From NCBI GenBank assembly GCA_035531755.1, contig DATKSK010000007.1, positions 1 through 64,000 of the forward strand: a stretch of 64,000 nt of DNA. Reading direction: 5' to 3'. Made by a program: the position numbers and the translations under genes. Below the pieces are notes generated by a model that saw only the letters and a list, made by a program, of their open reading frames with translations, was not told the origin of the DNA and ran no database searches. How positions within the stretch are numbered: the stretch's first letter is position 1; each line of letters starts with the position of its first letter. Origin of the DNA: Acidimicrobiales bacterium (lineage in GTDB: Bacteria > Actinomycetota > Acidimicrobiia > Acidimicrobiales > UBA8190). Of the stretch, positions 41,881 to 51,297 are shown one piece after another.

Positions 41881-42432
41881 CTAGGGCTGCGCGCCGTCCG
41901 CCCCGGTGAGCAGCTGCTCGACGCGGTGCAGGATGGTGCGCCGGTGGCGGTGGGTGGCCTCGTACGCACGCACGTCCTCGAGCTCACCGGGCGACAACCC
42001 TTCGAGGCGCTGCACCACCTGCGAGGCCGACAGGCTGTCGTAGCCGGGGATGGCGAGCGAGGGCGGCGGGCCGCTGCCGTTGACGGGCACGTGCCCCGGC
42101 GCGTGGTCCGGCGCACCGGGCCCGGGGGGAGGCACCGGTGCCTCGGCGGAGCGCGCCGGCGGCTCGGGCTCAGGTCGCGACACGGCGCCCGTGTCGCTCC
42201 CCGCCGCGCCGCGCCGCTCTCCGAGCTTCCCGAGTGTCTGCTCCACCTGGCGCCGGCCCATCTGGAACGCGACCTGCCCGACGAGGCGGGCGGTGTGCAC
42301 CTGGCCCTCCAGGCGATGCCGGCCCTTCTCGACGAGCCCGGGGAATTCCTCGACGACGGTGACGGCCAGCCCGGCGGGGCCGAAGACCACCAGCTCGAGC
42401 AGGCGCTCCTTCGGGGACCGCTGCCCGGTCAC
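41881..42432 (-). CDS. Uncharacterised actinobacterial protein
   Basis: The 183-residue protein has an N-terminal helical segment (KERLLELVVFGPAGLAVTVVEEFPGLVEKGRHRLEGQV), a Pro/Ala-rich linker (about 85-125) and a C-terminal helical module PGYDSLSASQVVQRLEGLSPGEL..YEATHRHRRTILHRVEQLL. The C-terminal module recurs in actinobacterial proteins of unknown function. No membrane helix or catalytic motif is present. GTG 42432 has a G-rich stretch just upstream. Function unknown. Confidence 0.6.
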   Translation of the reverse strand: MTGQRSPKERLLELVVFGPAGLAVTVVEEFPGLVEKGRHRLEGQVHTARLVGQVAFQMGRRQVEQTLGKLGERRGAAGSDTGAVSRPEPEPPARSAEAPVPPPGPGAPDHAPGHVPVNGSGPPPSLAIPGYDSLSASQVVQRLEGLSPGELEDVRAYEATHRHRRTILHRVEQLLTGADGAQP

Positions 42433-42472
42433 CGTCCGCCCCCCTGCGGCCGGGCCGGGTCCGGGGCCACCG

Positions 42473-42952
42473 TCAGACGCAGTCGCGGCACATCCCCTTC
42501 TCCGGATCGGCCAGCTGGCTGGAGTGTTTGACCAGGAAGCAGGAGCTGCACACGAACTCGTCGGGCTGCTTGGGGAGGACCCGCTCGGAGATCTCGGAGC
42601 GGTCGTCGGGCTCGGCGACCTCCTCGTCCTCGGCCTCCTCCTCCTCGACGACCAGGCGTTCCTTGAGGATCTCGTCGAGGCTGGCCTCGACGTCCTCGTC
42701 GTCGACCTCCTCTTCCTCCTCCTCGCCCTCCTCGGGGACGACGGCGACCGGGACGGCGGTGGGCTCGACGGCATCGGCGTCCTCGGTGTCGACGTCCGCG
42801 CCGATGGCGTCGTCGTCGTCCTCGTCGACGAGGGCCTCGTCGAGGTCGTCCTCGTCGAGCTCCTCGTCGATCAGCTCCTCGTCGGCGAGGTCGTCGAGCT
42901 CCACGGCTTCGAGCTCGTCGGGCTCCGCCACGTCATCCAAATCGTCGGCCAT
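42473..42952 (-). CDS. DUF4193 acidic zinc-ribbon protein
   Basis: The 159-residue protein has a very long Asp/Glu-rich stretch (about 1-120) and a C-terminal zinc ribbon with CSSC near residue 134 and CRDC at the end, flanked by FVCSSCFLVKHSSQLA. This matches DUF4193, an actinobacterial family of unknown role. The acidic part is much longer than usual for the family. It lies 40 bases upstream of the 42432 gene on the same strand. Confidence 0.85.
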   Translation of the reverse strand: MADDLDDVAEPDELEAVELDDLADEELIDEELDEDDLDEALVDEDDDDAIGADVDTEDADAVEPTAVPVAVVPEEGEEEEEEVDDEDVEASLDEILKERLVVEEEEAEDEEVAEPDDRSEISERVLPKQPDEFVCSSCFLVKHSSQLADPEKGMCRDCV

Positions 42953-43457
42953 TGCTGTGCGTTATTCCCTCTGGGTCGTCAGACGCCGCGGGAGCATACC
43001 GGTTCCCATCCGTCGCGCCGACACATCCCGGACGGCGCCCGGGGCGCCGGTCCGGGCCGGTGTGCCGGTGTCGCCCGGGGTGCGTGTTCCGGGGCGGCAG
43101 GGCCCGGGGACCTTTGGTGCCATCTCCACCTGCCGGCCACCGCCGGGGTGATGGTGGGACGTTCTCTACTCGGTCCCTCGGGCCACCCTCCGCCTCTCAC
43201 AGCATCCCCCCCTCGCCACCCGCTCAGCCGGGAGACCGGCCGAGCAGCCGCAGGGGCGTCTGGGACTGGGCGCACAATACGCGCAGCGCTCGCGAGGTCT
43301 CAAGCGGCTCTTGCCCGCCGTCACCTGCTGGTTCCCCTATCGCCCCTGGTCACGGGGTGGAGGCCTTCGGCTCGTGAAAAAGTTCCCGCTCGGGCGGGGA
43401 CGTGGCGGGGACGTGGCGGGGCGCGGCCCCCCGGCGCGGCGTCGGCGCGGCGGTGCG
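42953..43457. other. Intergenic stretch with terminator, no gene seen
   Basis: About 500 bp without a supported gene. The right part carries an intrinsic-type terminator for thyX (43377-43398) and an 11-bp tandem pair GGGGACGTGGC at 43396-43417. I looked for tRNA arms, tmRNA and riboswitch cores and saw none; a small RNA in 43140-43370 cannot be excluded. Confidence 0.4.
43377..43398 (-). terminator. Intrinsic terminator downstream of thyX
   Basis: On the minus strand CCCGC and GCGGG close a CCGA loop, followed by AAC and five Ts. The stem is short but the T-tract is rare in this GC-rich DNA. It lies about 60 bases past the thyX stop. Confidence 0.55.
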
Positions 43458-45080
43458 TCAGGTGGGCACGGCCGCCGACCGCCGCGCCTCGGCCCGCCGC
43501 TCCGCCCCGAGACGCTCGAGGTCGTGTGCGCCGTGGTCGACGTACGACATGGCCTCGGCGACGAGGCGGTGCCCGGCGTGCTCGGCGACCAGGCGGTGCA
43601 TGTCCTGCGCGACGGCGCGGTACGCGGGGTGCCCCTGCTCCCCCGACCGCAGCTCCAGGACGTGCATGGCCTCGCGTGCGTTCATCTGCATGACGTAGCG
43701 GATCCGGAAGGCGAGCGCCACGGCGTAGGGCGCCTGCACCGGGAACGGCTGGGCCAGGGCGTCGTGGAGCTCCGCCGAGCGTTCCATGGAGCGCTCGTAG
43801 GGCTGGGCCAGGCCGGCCTCGGCGACCACGTCGGGCATCTCGAACCCGAGCCCGGGCCCCAGGCCCTGCCACTCGATGGTGAGCATGCGATGGCGCTGCA
43901 GGTCGCGAAACGCCCCGTAGTCCGACACCACGTCGAACCGGTACTCGGTGCGCTCGAAGGCCCGGCCCGGGCGGTGGCGGCGGTTGGACCGGTCCCCCAC
44001 GTAGGCCCGCACGATCGACCGGCGCTCCTCGGCCCCGAGCGCCCGCACGCGGCGCAGGACCTCCTCGTCGGGCAGCGTGGTGAACGGGTAGCACATGGCC
44101 GCCACCACCTTGTCCTCGCCCTCGGGGTCCCAGTCGACGAGCCGCACGCCCGACACCTGCGAGCGCGGCGTGCCCTGGGCGTCGGGCCACAGTCGCCGGA
44201 CCACGTCGTCGGTGCGCTCCCGGGTGTCGGCGAGGTACTCGGACCACACTCCCCCGCGCTCGGGCATGTCGACGCGCTGGAGGAACGACGGGATCACCTT
44301 GCGCAGCTCCTCGAGCATGAGGTCCGCGTACCGGCGAGCCTCGGGGAGCGGGTGGGCGCGCATGCGCAACAGCAGCATCTCGTAGGACTGGCCGGTCCCG
44401 TAGATGCCGACGTTGGAGAGCGACGCCGCGGGCAACAGCCCCCGCAGCGCGTCGAGCGCCTTGGCGCGGATCGACTGGCGGTAGACGAAGTCGGAGTCGC
44501 CGGCCTCCTGCGGGAAGCGCTTGCCGAGCCACGCCTGCAGCTCGGGCAGCGACGACCGGTAGGTGTCGAACATCCGGTCCATGTCGCCCACATAGCGCGC
44601 CCCGAGCGCCGACTCGAGCACGTCGGGGTCGCGGTGGTAGCGGTAGTGGCCCGTGGTCAGGCGGCTGTCGTAGGGGACGTAGCGCGTCGACTGCTCGAGG
44701 TACGCCATGAGCCGGCCCCACTCGAGCACCTTGGTCAGCACGTTCGACGCCTGCTCGCAGGCCAGGTGCACGCCGCCCAGCTGGGCCACCGAGTCGTCGC
44801 CGTACTCGAGGAACACCCGGTCGTAGAGCTCTTCGGCCCGCCGCAGCCCGACGGTGGCGTCCACCCCGGCGTCCCCGCTCACGTCCAGCTCACCGACGAA
44901 CTCGTCGAGGAAGAGCCGGCGCAGGCTCTTGGCCGAGCGCGAGTAACGGGCGAACAGGGCGCCTTTGACGACCTCGGGCAGGTTGACCAGGGCGAACACC
45001 GGTCCGTCGACGTTCGTGACGTACCGGCGGAGGACCTCTACCTCGTCGTCGGTGAAGCGCTCCTCGGCGTAGGGGAACAT
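43458..45080 (-). CDS. thyX: Double-length ThyX-like thymidylate synthase
   Basis: The 540-residue protein is about twice the usual ThyX length and contains two ThyX-like halves. The first has LALVNLPEVVKGALFARYSRS and YLEQSTRYVPYD, the second FRDLQRHRMLTIEWQ and AFRIRYVMQMNAREAMHVLELRS. Flavin-dependent ThyX makes dTMP from dUMP using methylene-folate and FADH2. The hallmark RHRX7S is altered: the second half has RHR but no following serine at the usual place, so activity is uncertain. ATG 45080 follows TAGTGT by ten bases. Confidence 0.8.
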   Translation of the reverse strand: MFPYAEERFTDDEVEVLRRYVTNVDGPVFALVNLPEVVKGALFARYSRSAKSLRRLFLDEFVGELDVSGDAGVDATVGLRRAEELYDRVFLEYGDDSVAQLGGVHLACEQASNVLTKVLEWGRLMAYLEQSTRYVPYDSRLTTGHYRYHRDPDVLESALGARYVGDMDRMFDTYRSSLPELQAWLGKRFPQEAGDSDFVYRQSIRAKALDALRGLLPAASLSNVGIYGTGQSYEMLLLRMRAHPLPEARRYADLMLEELRKVIPSFLQRVDMPERGGVWSEYLADTRERTDDVVRRLWPDAQGTPRSQVSGVRLVDWDPEGEDKVVAAMCYPFTTLPDEEVLRRVRALGAEERRSIVRAYVGDRSNRRHRPGRAFERTEYRFDVVSDYGAFRDLQRHRMLTIEWQGLGPGLGFEMPDVVAEAGLAQPYERSMERSAELHDALAQPFPVQAPYAVALAFRIRYVMQMNAREAMHVLELRSGEQGHPAYRAVAQDMHRLVAEHAGHRLVAEAMSYVDHGAHDLERLGAERRAEARRSAAVPT

Positions 45081-45093
45081 GGCCCCGGCAACA

Positions 45094-47262
45094 CTACGAC
45101 CGGCCGCCGGGCGAGGTGGCGGACCCCGGTCGGCCTGCCCCGTCGCCACCTCCGGGGCCCGCACCCGCACCCTCGGGGCCCTCGCCGGGGGGCGGTGCGG
45201 CGTCGTCGGCGGCGATCAGCTCGGAGGCGACGGAGACCGCCACCACCCCCCGTTGGAGGGACTCGGCCGCCGCCCGGGCGGTCGCCGCGGTCTCGGGGCG
45301 GGGGCTCACCACGGCCAGCTGCCGCAGGAGGTCGACGAGCTGCTTGACGTTGCGCACGAAGTCGCCGGGGGCGAGCTCGGCCCGCTCGAGGACGTGCTCC
45401 AGGCGCTGCCCGCGGGCCCAGCGCCACGCCACATCGGCCAGCCCCTCGTCGGGCGCACGTGTGCGCGGCAGGTGGGCGGCCTCCTCCTCGGCGCGCAGGC
45501 GCTCGCCCAGGGCGGCCAGCGAGGCCAGGCGCGGCCGCAGCGCCCGCGGGGGGTTGGGCACGGCGGCCGCGCGACCCGGCCGGGTCTCGAACGTGCAGGC
45601 CGACACCACCGCCGCCAGGCCGGGCGCGTCCAGGCCGTCGAAGATCCCCGCCGTCAGGGCCTCGGCCACCAGGAGGTCGGACTCGTGGTAGATCGACGCC
45701 AGCAGCGCGCCGCGCGCCGTCAGCCGCCACGCCGCCAGCTCCACGTACCCGAAGCGGTCGAGCAGCCGCAGGGCCCGGTCCAGGCGCTCGGACAGGGCGT
45801 GGTGGTGGCGCTGGTCGAGGAACTGGGCGAAGGAGCGGTCCAGCACGAAATGGGCCTGGTCCACCGGGTAGCGGCGCACGAGGTTGACGGCGAGGTTGTA
45901 CGTGGGCCGGAACGACGACCGCAGGTCGGGCGTGGGCGACGTGGCCAACGAGGCCGCCGCGGCCACCGACACGCCTGGGGACCACACGACCACGGCGTGG
46001 CCGACGGCGTCGAGGCCCCGGCGCCCGGCGCGCCCCGTCATCTGCGCGTACTCCCCCGACGTGAGCCCGCTGCGCCCGTGCGCACGGATCTTCGTGAGGC
46101 GCTCGATGACGACGGTGCGCGCCGGCATGTTGATGCCGAGCGACAGGGTCTCGGTGGCGAACACCACGCGGAGCAGCCCCGCGGAGAAGCAGTCCTCCAC
46201 CGCTTCGCGCAGTGCGGGGATCATCCCGGCGTGGTGCGACGCCAGGCCGGCCTCGAGCCCGGCGGCCCACGGCCCGTACCCGAGCACGCGCAGCTCGTCG
46301 TCGGGGAGGCCCTCGGTGTGCTCTTCGCACCGGCGTCGGATCTCGGCGCGCTCCTCGGCGGTGGTGAGGCGGATCCCGTCGGACAGGCACTGGGCCACGG
46401 CGTCGTCGCAGGCCGCCCGCGAGAAGATGAAGACGATGACCGGCAGCATCGACAGGTCGTCGAGGGCCTCGACGAGCTCGCCACGACGAGGGCCCGCCAG
46501 GCGGGCGTGGCGCAGGCCCCCGGGGCGGCGCGCCATGCGGGTGACGCGCTGGTCGAGAGCGACGGCCTGCGGCGTCACCTTGCCCCCGGCGACCAGGGGG
46601 ACCAGGTCGACGCGGCGGGTGCCCTTCTCGGCGATGGCCAGGTGCTGGCGCAGCTCCACGGGCCGGCGCTCCTCGACGATCACGTCCGTCGGCCCGCGCA
46701 CGCTCGCCAGCCACGCCCCGAACTGCGCGGCGTTGGACACCGTGGCCGACAGGCACACGAACACGACCTCGGGCGGGGTCAGGATGAGCACCTCCTCCCA
46801 CACCGAGCCGCGGTAGGGGTCCTGGAGGTAGTGCACCTCGTCGAGCACCACCAGGCCGAGGCGGGCGAGCTGCGGCGAGCGGGCGAAGAGCATGTTGCGC
46901 AGCACCTCGGTCGTCATGACGACGACGGCGGCGTCGGGCTGGTGCGACAGGTCGCCGGTCAGCAGGCCGACCCGCCCCGGCCCGTACACGGCGGCCAGGT
47001 CGCCGAACTTCTGGTTCGAGAGCGCCTTGAGCGGGGTCGTGTAGAAGGCCCGGCGCCGCTCGGCGAGCGCCCGGTCCACGGCGTAGTCGGCGACGACCGT
47101 CTTCCCCGAGCCGGTCGGGGCCGACACGAGGATCGACCGGCCGGCCTCGAGGACGTCGAAGGCGGCCTCCTGGAAGGCGTCGGGCCGGAACCCGAGCCGG
47201 GCCACGAAGGCGGCGCGCCGGCCGTCGTCCGCGGGGCTCGTCGTCACGGGGCTCGTCGTCAC
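45094..47262 (-). CDS. helY: HelY-like DExH RNA helicase (Ski2 family)
   Basis: The 722-residue protein has Walker A APTGSGKT (about 48-55), DEVH in LVVLDEVHYLQD, SAT in VCLSATVSN, HHAGMIP and the motif VI QMTGRAGRRGLD, all typical of Ski2/Mtr4-like helicases, and then an arch/winged-helix region. It should unwind RNA in decay or processing. Its position next to tatC matches the mycobacterial order helY-tatC-tatA. GTG 47262 lies in a 15-bp tandem duplication that repeats MTTSP, so GTG 47247 is also a possible start. Confidence 0.9.
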   Translation of the reverse strand: MTTSPVTTSPADDGRRAAFVARLGFRPDAFQEAAFDVLEAGRSILVSAPTGSGKTVVADYAVDRALAERRRAFYTTPLKALSNQKFGDLAAVYGPGRVGLLTGDLSHQPDAAVVVMTTEVLRNMLFARSPQLARLGLVVLDEVHYLQDPYRGSVWEEVLILTPPEVVFVCLSATVSNAAQFGAWLASVRGPTDVIVEERRPVELRQHLAIAEKGTRRVDLVPLVAGGKVTPQAVALDQRVTRMARRPGGLRHARLAGPRRGELVEALDDLSMLPVIVFIFSRAACDDAVAQCLSDGIRLTTAEERAEIRRRCEEHTEGLPDDELRVLGYGPWAAGLEAGLASHHAGMIPALREAVEDCFSAGLLRVVFATETLSLGINMPARTVVIERLTKIRAHGRSGLTSGEYAQMTGRAGRRGLDAVGHAVVVWSPGVSVAAAASLATSPTPDLRSSFRPTYNLAVNLVRRYPVDQAHFVLDRSFAQFLDQRHHHALSERLDRALRLLDRFGYVELAAWRLTARGALLASIYHESDLLVAEALTAGIFDGLDAPGLAAVVSACTFETRPGRAAAVPNPPRALRPRLASLAALGERLRAEEEAAHLPRTRAPDEGLADVAWRWARGQRLEHVLERAELAPGDFVRNVKQLVDLLRQLAVVSPRPETAATARAAAESLQRGVVAVSVASELIAADDAAPPPGEGPEGAGAGPGGGDGAGRPGSATSPGGRS
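47233..47262. repeat. 15-bp tandem pair duplicating the helY start region
   Basis: GGGGCTCGTCGTCAC is repeated at 47233-47247 and 47248-47262 (a partial third begins at 47263). Each unit holds one GTG start codon and encodes MTTSP/VTTSP at the helY N-terminus. Confidence 0.9.
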
Positions 47263-47275
47263 GGGGCTCGGCGCC

Positions 47276-48037
47276 TCAACGGCGCAGGAGCTTCCCGATG
47301 ACGATCGACACCTCGTAGAAGACGTAGAGCGGCGCGGCCAGGGCCAGCATGGAGAACGGGTCGCCGCTCGGGGTGATGAACGCCGCGAACACGACGATGA
47401 GCACGATGGCCCACCGCCGCCACGACGCCAGGCGCTCGGGCCGCAGGACCCCGGCGAGCTCGAGCGACACCAGCACCACCGGGAACTCGAAGGTGAGGCC
47501 GAAGACCGTCATGAGCGCCACGATCAGGCCGAGGTACTTGTTGGGGTCGTAGATCTGCTGGAGCGACGGCCCCCCGACGTTCTGCAGGAATTTCAGCGCG
47601 TGCGGGAACGAGATATAGGCGAGGACCGCTCCCCCGCTGAAGAGGAGGATCGACGAGAAGATGAAGGGCAGGGCGTAGCGCTTCTCGTTGCGGTGCAGGC
47701 CCGGCGTGATGAAGCGCCACAGCTCCCACAGCACGATCGGCGACGCCAGGAAGAGGCCGCCGTAGGTCGACAGCTTGATGCGCAACGACAAGCCACCGAG
47801 CGGGTCGGTGACGTACAGCTTGCAGTGCCGTGGCCCCGCCACCCGGCAGTACGGCGACTGCAGGAAGTGCAGGATGTCCGGGTACACGATGAAGGCCACC
47901 GTGGCGGCCACGGCGAACGCGAAGACCGACACGAGGAGCCGTCGGCGCAGCTCGGCCAGGTGCTCGCCGAGCGTCATGGCATCGGGTGTCGGCCGCAGTG
48001 AGCGGCCGCGGAACGGGATCCGGAGTCGGGCGACCAT
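47276..48037 (-). CDS. tatC: Twin-arginine translocase subunit TatC
   Basis: The 253-residue protein has six membrane helices and the TatC signatures LGEHLAELRRRLL at the start, FSSILLFSGGAVLAY, FGLTFEFPVVLV and FITPSGDPFSM. It recognises twin-arginine signals and, with TatA/B, exports folded proteins. It lies 21 bases after the tatA/B gene and 13 bases before helY, so all three are probably one transcript. Confidence 0.95.
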   Translation of the reverse strand: MVARLRIPFRGRSLRPTPDAMTLGEHLAELRRRLLVSVFAFAVAATVAFIVYPDILHFLQSPYCRVAGPRHCKLYVTDPLGGLSLRIKLSTYGGLFLASPIVLWELWRFITPGLHRNEKRYALPFIFSSILLFSGGAVLAYISFPHALKFLQNVGGPSLQQIYDPNKYLGLIVALMTVFGLTFEFPVVLVSLELAGVLRPERLASWRRWAIVLIVVFAAFITPSGDPFSMLALAAPLYVFYEVSIVIGKLLRR

Positions 48038-48058
48038 GGGCGGGGCCGATGGCGCCGG

Positions 48059-48607
48059 TCAGTTCATGCTGGGGTCGTCGGGCACGGCCGGGAACGCGCC
48101 GGGCCCCGCCGCTCCCGCGGCCCCCGATGCCGCCGCCGGGCCGGTGGCCGTGCCCGCCGCGCCGGTGGCGGCCGACCCGTTGGCAACCGACCCGCTCGCA
48201 ACCGACCCGTTCTCGGCTGCGGATCCGTTCGTCGACCGGTTCTCGGCCGCGGCGCCGCTCGCCGCAGGGGCGCCGTCGGCGCCCGGCGCGCCGTCGGGCG
48301 GCCCCGTGGCACCCGCCGCCACCGGGTCGGTCGCCCCGTCGGCCCCGTCGGCCGCGGCCCGCTCGTGCTCGTCGGCCAGGCGGTCGAGGAAGGCGAACGG
48401 CGACCGCACGGCCTGGGCCACTTCGTGCGTCGGGGGGAGGTTCGGGAACGTCCCGCGCACCTCGCTCTCGATCTTGCTGCGCCAGCCGCGCAGGTCGTGC
48501 CACGCCGCGCCCAGCTGGCGCGCCACCTGGGGGAGCTTCTCGGGCCCCAGGACGATCAGCGCGATGACGAGGATGACCAGCAGTTTCGCCGGGCTCAGGG
48601 ACAACAT
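48059..48607 (-). CDS. TatA/TatB-family Sec-independent translocase protein
   Basis: The 182-residue protein has one N-terminal membrane helix, the FxxLxxxxxxALIVLGPEKLPQVARQLG hinge and an amphipathic helix, as in TatA/TatB; the Glu-rich EKLP site is TatB-like. The C-terminal third is a low-complexity tail of NGS/AENGSVASGSVANGSA repeats not needed by the family. TACACT ends nine bases before ATG 48607. It is followed by tatC. Confidence 0.85.
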   Translation of the reverse strand: MLSLSPAKLLVILVIALIVLGPEKLPQVARQLGAAWHDLRGWRSKIESEVRGTFPNLPPTHEVAQAVRSPFAFLDRLADEHERAAADGADGATDPVAAGATGPPDGAPGADGAPAASGAAAENRSTNGSAAENGSVASGSVANGSAATGAAGTATGPAAASGAAGAAGPGAFPAVPDDPSMN

Positions 48608-48723
48608 GTCGGGCCAAGTGTAGGACCCTGGGCCTCCCTGAACCCGGCGGTCGCACCGGCGCCGGCGCGGCGCGCCCCCGGGCCGGCGTCAGCGCGCCGG
48701 GCGCCCGACGGGGGCGGGTGGCA

Positions 48724-49503
48724 TCAGAAGAAGTGCAGCTTCGACAGCGGCCAGATCCGCACCACCACCCGGCCCACGATGAGCGACCGGGGGATGGGGC
48801 CGAAGTAGCGGCTGTCCTGCGAGTCCGAACGGTTGTCCCCCATCACGAAGTACTCGTTGGCGGGGACCGTCTGGGGCGTGATGCTGGTCGTGATGGTGCC
48901 GTGGACGAGCCACGGCTCCTTGAGCGGTTTCCCGTTGATGACCACCTGGCCCCCCGAGGACGAGATCCGCTCCCCCGGCAGGCCGATGACCCGCTTGACG
49001 AGGTCCTTCACCTCGGGGCCGGCGTTCTCGCCCGGGGGTTTGCCGAAGACCACCATGTCGCCGCGGTGCACCGAGTGGAGGTGGTAGCTCAGCTTGTCCA
49101 CCAGGATCCGGTCGCCGATCATGAGCGTGGGCTCCATCGACGCCGACGGGATGTAGAAGGTCTGGACGACGAAGGTCCGGATGCCCACCGCCACCGCCAC
49201 CGCCACCACCAGGACCAGGGCCCACTCCACGACCCAGCGGCCCCGGCGCGGGGGGCGCCGGTGCGGGGGCGGTGACGGGGTGCCGGGAGCCCCCGGGGCG
49301 CCCGGCGGCGGGGGGGGCGGCGAGACGAAGGGCCCGGCCAGGGTGGACTCGGCCGACCACGGGTGCGACGGCGGCGCCGGGGCCGGCGCCGGGGGCTCGG
49401 GGGCCGCCACCTGGGCCACCGTGCCGTTCTGCCCGAAGTCGCGGACCCACAGGGCGTCGAGGGAGCTCGACGACTGCGACGACTCGGGCGGGTCGGAGGC
49501 CAC
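48724..49503 (-). CDS. lepB: Signal peptidase I
   Basis: The 259-residue protein has a Pro/Ala-rich cytoplasmic N-terminus (about 35-85), one membrane helix (about 92-110) and the catalytic serine Ser122 in IPSASMEPTL with lysine Lys170 in DLVKRVIGLPGE; GDNRSDSQDSR closes the domain. It removes signal peptides from exported proteins. TAGCCT ends nine bases before GTG 49503. It lies between tatA/B and pafA, all on the minus strand. Confidence 0.93.
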   Translation of the reverse strand: MASDPPESSQSSSSLDALWVRDFGQNGTVAQVAAPEPPAPAPAPPSHPWSAESTLAGPFVSPPPPPPGAPGAPGTPSPPPHRRPPRRGRWVVEWALVLVVAVAVAVGIRTFVVQTFYIPSASMEPTLMIGDRILVDKLSYHLHSVHRGDMVVFGKPPGENAGPEVKDLVKRVIGLPGERISSSGGQVVINGKPLKEPWLVHGTITTSITPQTVPANEYFVMGDNRSDSQDSRYFGPIPRSLIVGRVVVRIWPLSKLHFF

Positions 49504-49553
49504 GAATTGTCGAGGCTAGTGGACGGCCACCCGCTATTTGCCCCCGCCCGGCC

Positions 49554-50912
49554 TCACAGGCTGGCGATCAGCTTCTCGACGCGCTCGTCGTGGGAGCGGA
49601 AGGGGTCCTTCAGCAGGACCGTCCGCTGGGCCTGGTCGTTGAGCTTGAGGTGCACCCAGTCGACCGTGAAGTCTCGGCGGCGCTCCTTGGCGCGCCGGAT
49701 GAACTCCCCCCGGAGCCGGGCCCGCGTGGTCTGGGGTGGGCGGTTCATGGCCTCGCTGATGGCCGCGTCGTCGGTCATGCGCTCCATGCGGTCCCGGGCC
49801 TCCATGCGGTAGTAGAGGCCGCGGCTGCGGTTCACGTCGTGGTACTGCAGGTCGACCAGGGCGATCTTGGGGTGCCCGAGCGGCAGGCCGTGCCGGGCGC
49901 GGTACGCCTCGATCAGCTGGTGCTTGGCCACCCAGTCGCACTCACGCGCCAGGGTCATGGGGTCGGACTCGAGGCCCTTCAGGCAGTGCTCCCACATGTC
50001 GAGGGCGCGGTCCTCCTGGGGCGACAGGCCGTGCGAGTCACGGAAGCGCAGGGCCCGGGTGAGGTACTCGGCCTGGATGTCGAGGGCGCTCACCTCGCGC
50101 CCGTTGGCGAGGCGGACCTTGCGCCGGCACGTGAGGTCGTGACTGATCTCGCGGATGGCCCGGATCGGGTTCTCGAGGGTCAGGTCCCGCAGCACCGTGC
50201 CGGGGTCCTCCAGCATGCGCAGCAGGATGCTCGTCGACCCCACCTTGAGGTAGGTGGCGTACTCGCTCATGTTGGAGTCGCCCACGATGACGTGCAGCCG
50301 CCGGAACCGTTCGGCGTCGGCGTGGGGCTCGTCGCGCGTGTTGATGATCGGGCGGCTGCGCGTGGTGGCCGACGACACGCCCTCCCAGATGTGCTCGGCC
50401 CGCTGCGACAGGCAGTACACCGCCCCGCGGGCGGTCTGCAGGACCTTGCCCGCGCCCGAGAAGATCTGCCTGCTCACCAGGAACGGGATCAGCACCTCGG
50501 TGTAGTGGGCGAAGTCGTCGCGCCGGCTCGTCAGGTAGTTCTCGTGACACCCGTAGGAGTTGCCGGCCGAGTCGGTGTTGTTCTTGAACAGGTAGATGAC
50601 GCCGCGGATCCCCTCTTCGCGCAACCGGGCCTCGGCCCCGGTGACGAGGTGGTCGAGGATGCGCTCCCCCGCCTTGTCGTGGGCCACGAGGTCGGTGATG
50701 GAGTCGCACTCGGGCGTGGCGTACTCGGGGTGGCTCCCCACGTCGAGGTAGAGCCGGGCGCCGTTCTCGAGGAAGACGTTCGAGGAGCGCCCCCAGCTGA
50801 CGACACGCCGGAACAGGTAGCGCGCCACCTCGTCGGGCGACAGGCGGCGCTGGCCGCGCAGCGTACAGGTGACGCCGTACTCGTTCTCGAGGCCGAAGAT
50901 CCGCCTGTCCAT
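49554..50912 (-). CDS. pafA: Proteasome accessory factor A (Pup ligase)
   Basis: The 452-residue protein matches Paf[19 protein letters not shown] with the ATP-binding glutamates, [49 protein letters not shown] and the C-terminal Pup-binding region. It forms an isopeptide bond between the Pup C-terminal glutamate and lysines of target proteins. TACCGT ends seven bases before ATG 50912, pointing to a leaderless mRNA. PafB and PafC genes, which follow pafA in mycobacteria, are absent. Confidence 0.95.
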   Translation of the reverse strand: MDRRIFGLENEYGVTCTLRGQRRLSPDEVARYLFRRVVSWGRSSNVFLENGARLYLDVGSHPEYATPECDSITDLVAHDKAGERILDHLVTGAEARLREEGIRGVIYLFKNNTDSAGNSYGCHENYLTSRRDDFAHYTEVLIPFLVSRQIFSGAGKVLQTARGAVYCLSQRAEHIWEGVSSATTRSRPIINTRDEPHADAERFRRLHVIVGDSNMSEYATYLKVGSTSILLRMLEDPGTVLRDLTLENPIRAIREISHDLTCRRKVRLANGREVSALDIQAEYLTRALRFRDSHGLSPQEDRALDMWEHCLKGLESDPMTLARECDWVAKHQLIEAYRARHGLPLGHPKIALVDLQYHDVNRSRGLYYRMEARDRMERMTDDAAISEAMNRPPQTTRARLRGEFIRRAKERRRDFTVDWVHLKLNDQAQRTVLLKDPFRSHDERVEKLIASL

Positions 50913-50919
50913 CGCACCC

Positions 50920-50925
50920 ACGGTA
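50920..50925 (-). promoter_or_regulatory. -10 element of pafA
   Basis: TACCGT (minus strand) ends seven bases before ATG 50912 and there is no Shine-Dalgarno sequence. Confidence 0.5.
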
Positions 50926-50978
50926 GTGCCGGGCCCGTGCGCCGCAGCGTCTCCCGGGGCGCGACGGCGCAGGACGGG

Positions 50979-50984
50979 TAGCCT
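50979..50984 (+). promoter_or_regulatory. -10 element of the DUF2007 gene
   Basis: TAGCCT ends six bases before GTG 50991, giving a leaderless transcript divergent from pafA. The two start codons are only about 80 bases apart. Confidence 0.5.
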
Positions 50985-50990
50985 CTCGCG

Positions 50991-51245
50991 GTGGCCACAC
51001 CGCTGATGGTCCACCTGACCACCGTGGGATCGACGTTCGAAGCCCGGGTGGTCATGGCGCGCCTGGGGGCCGAGGGCATCCTCACGCAGGTGCTCGGCGC
51101 CCGCGAGGGCCCCTATCCCCTGCCCGGGCCCGTCGAGGTGCTCGTCGTCGCCGACCAGGCCGACGAGGCCCGCGAGCTGCTGCTCGCCGACCAGGTGGAG
51201 GCGCTCTTCGACGAGGCGCAGGAGGACTCGCCCGGCGACCGCTGA
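50991..51245 (+). CDS. DUF2007-like small protein (putative signal-transducing protein)
   Basis: The 84-residue protein has the DUF2007 pattern [26 protein letters not shown] and ends with [17 protein letters not shown]. The family is an alpha/beta ferredoxin-like fold of unknown role. It is the only plus-strand gene in the proteasome region and sits between pafA and prcA, divergent from pafA. Confidence 0.75.
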   Translation: MATPLMVHLTTVGSTFEARVVMARLGAEGILTQVLGAREGPYPLPGPVEVLVVADQADEARELLLADQVEALFDEAQEDSPGDR

Positions 51246-51297
51246 CGCCCCCCCCGGGGCGCCGCGCCGGCCCGGGCGGGCCGTGAGGCGGGAGGGC

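Noticed and set aside
42953-43457. tRNA, tmRNA or other structured RNA gene in the 505-bp gap
   Set aside because: I found no T-loop GTTCGA with a matching acceptor stem, no tag-peptide frame and no repeated C-rich loops of a known actinobacterial RNA; a covariance-model search would be decisive.
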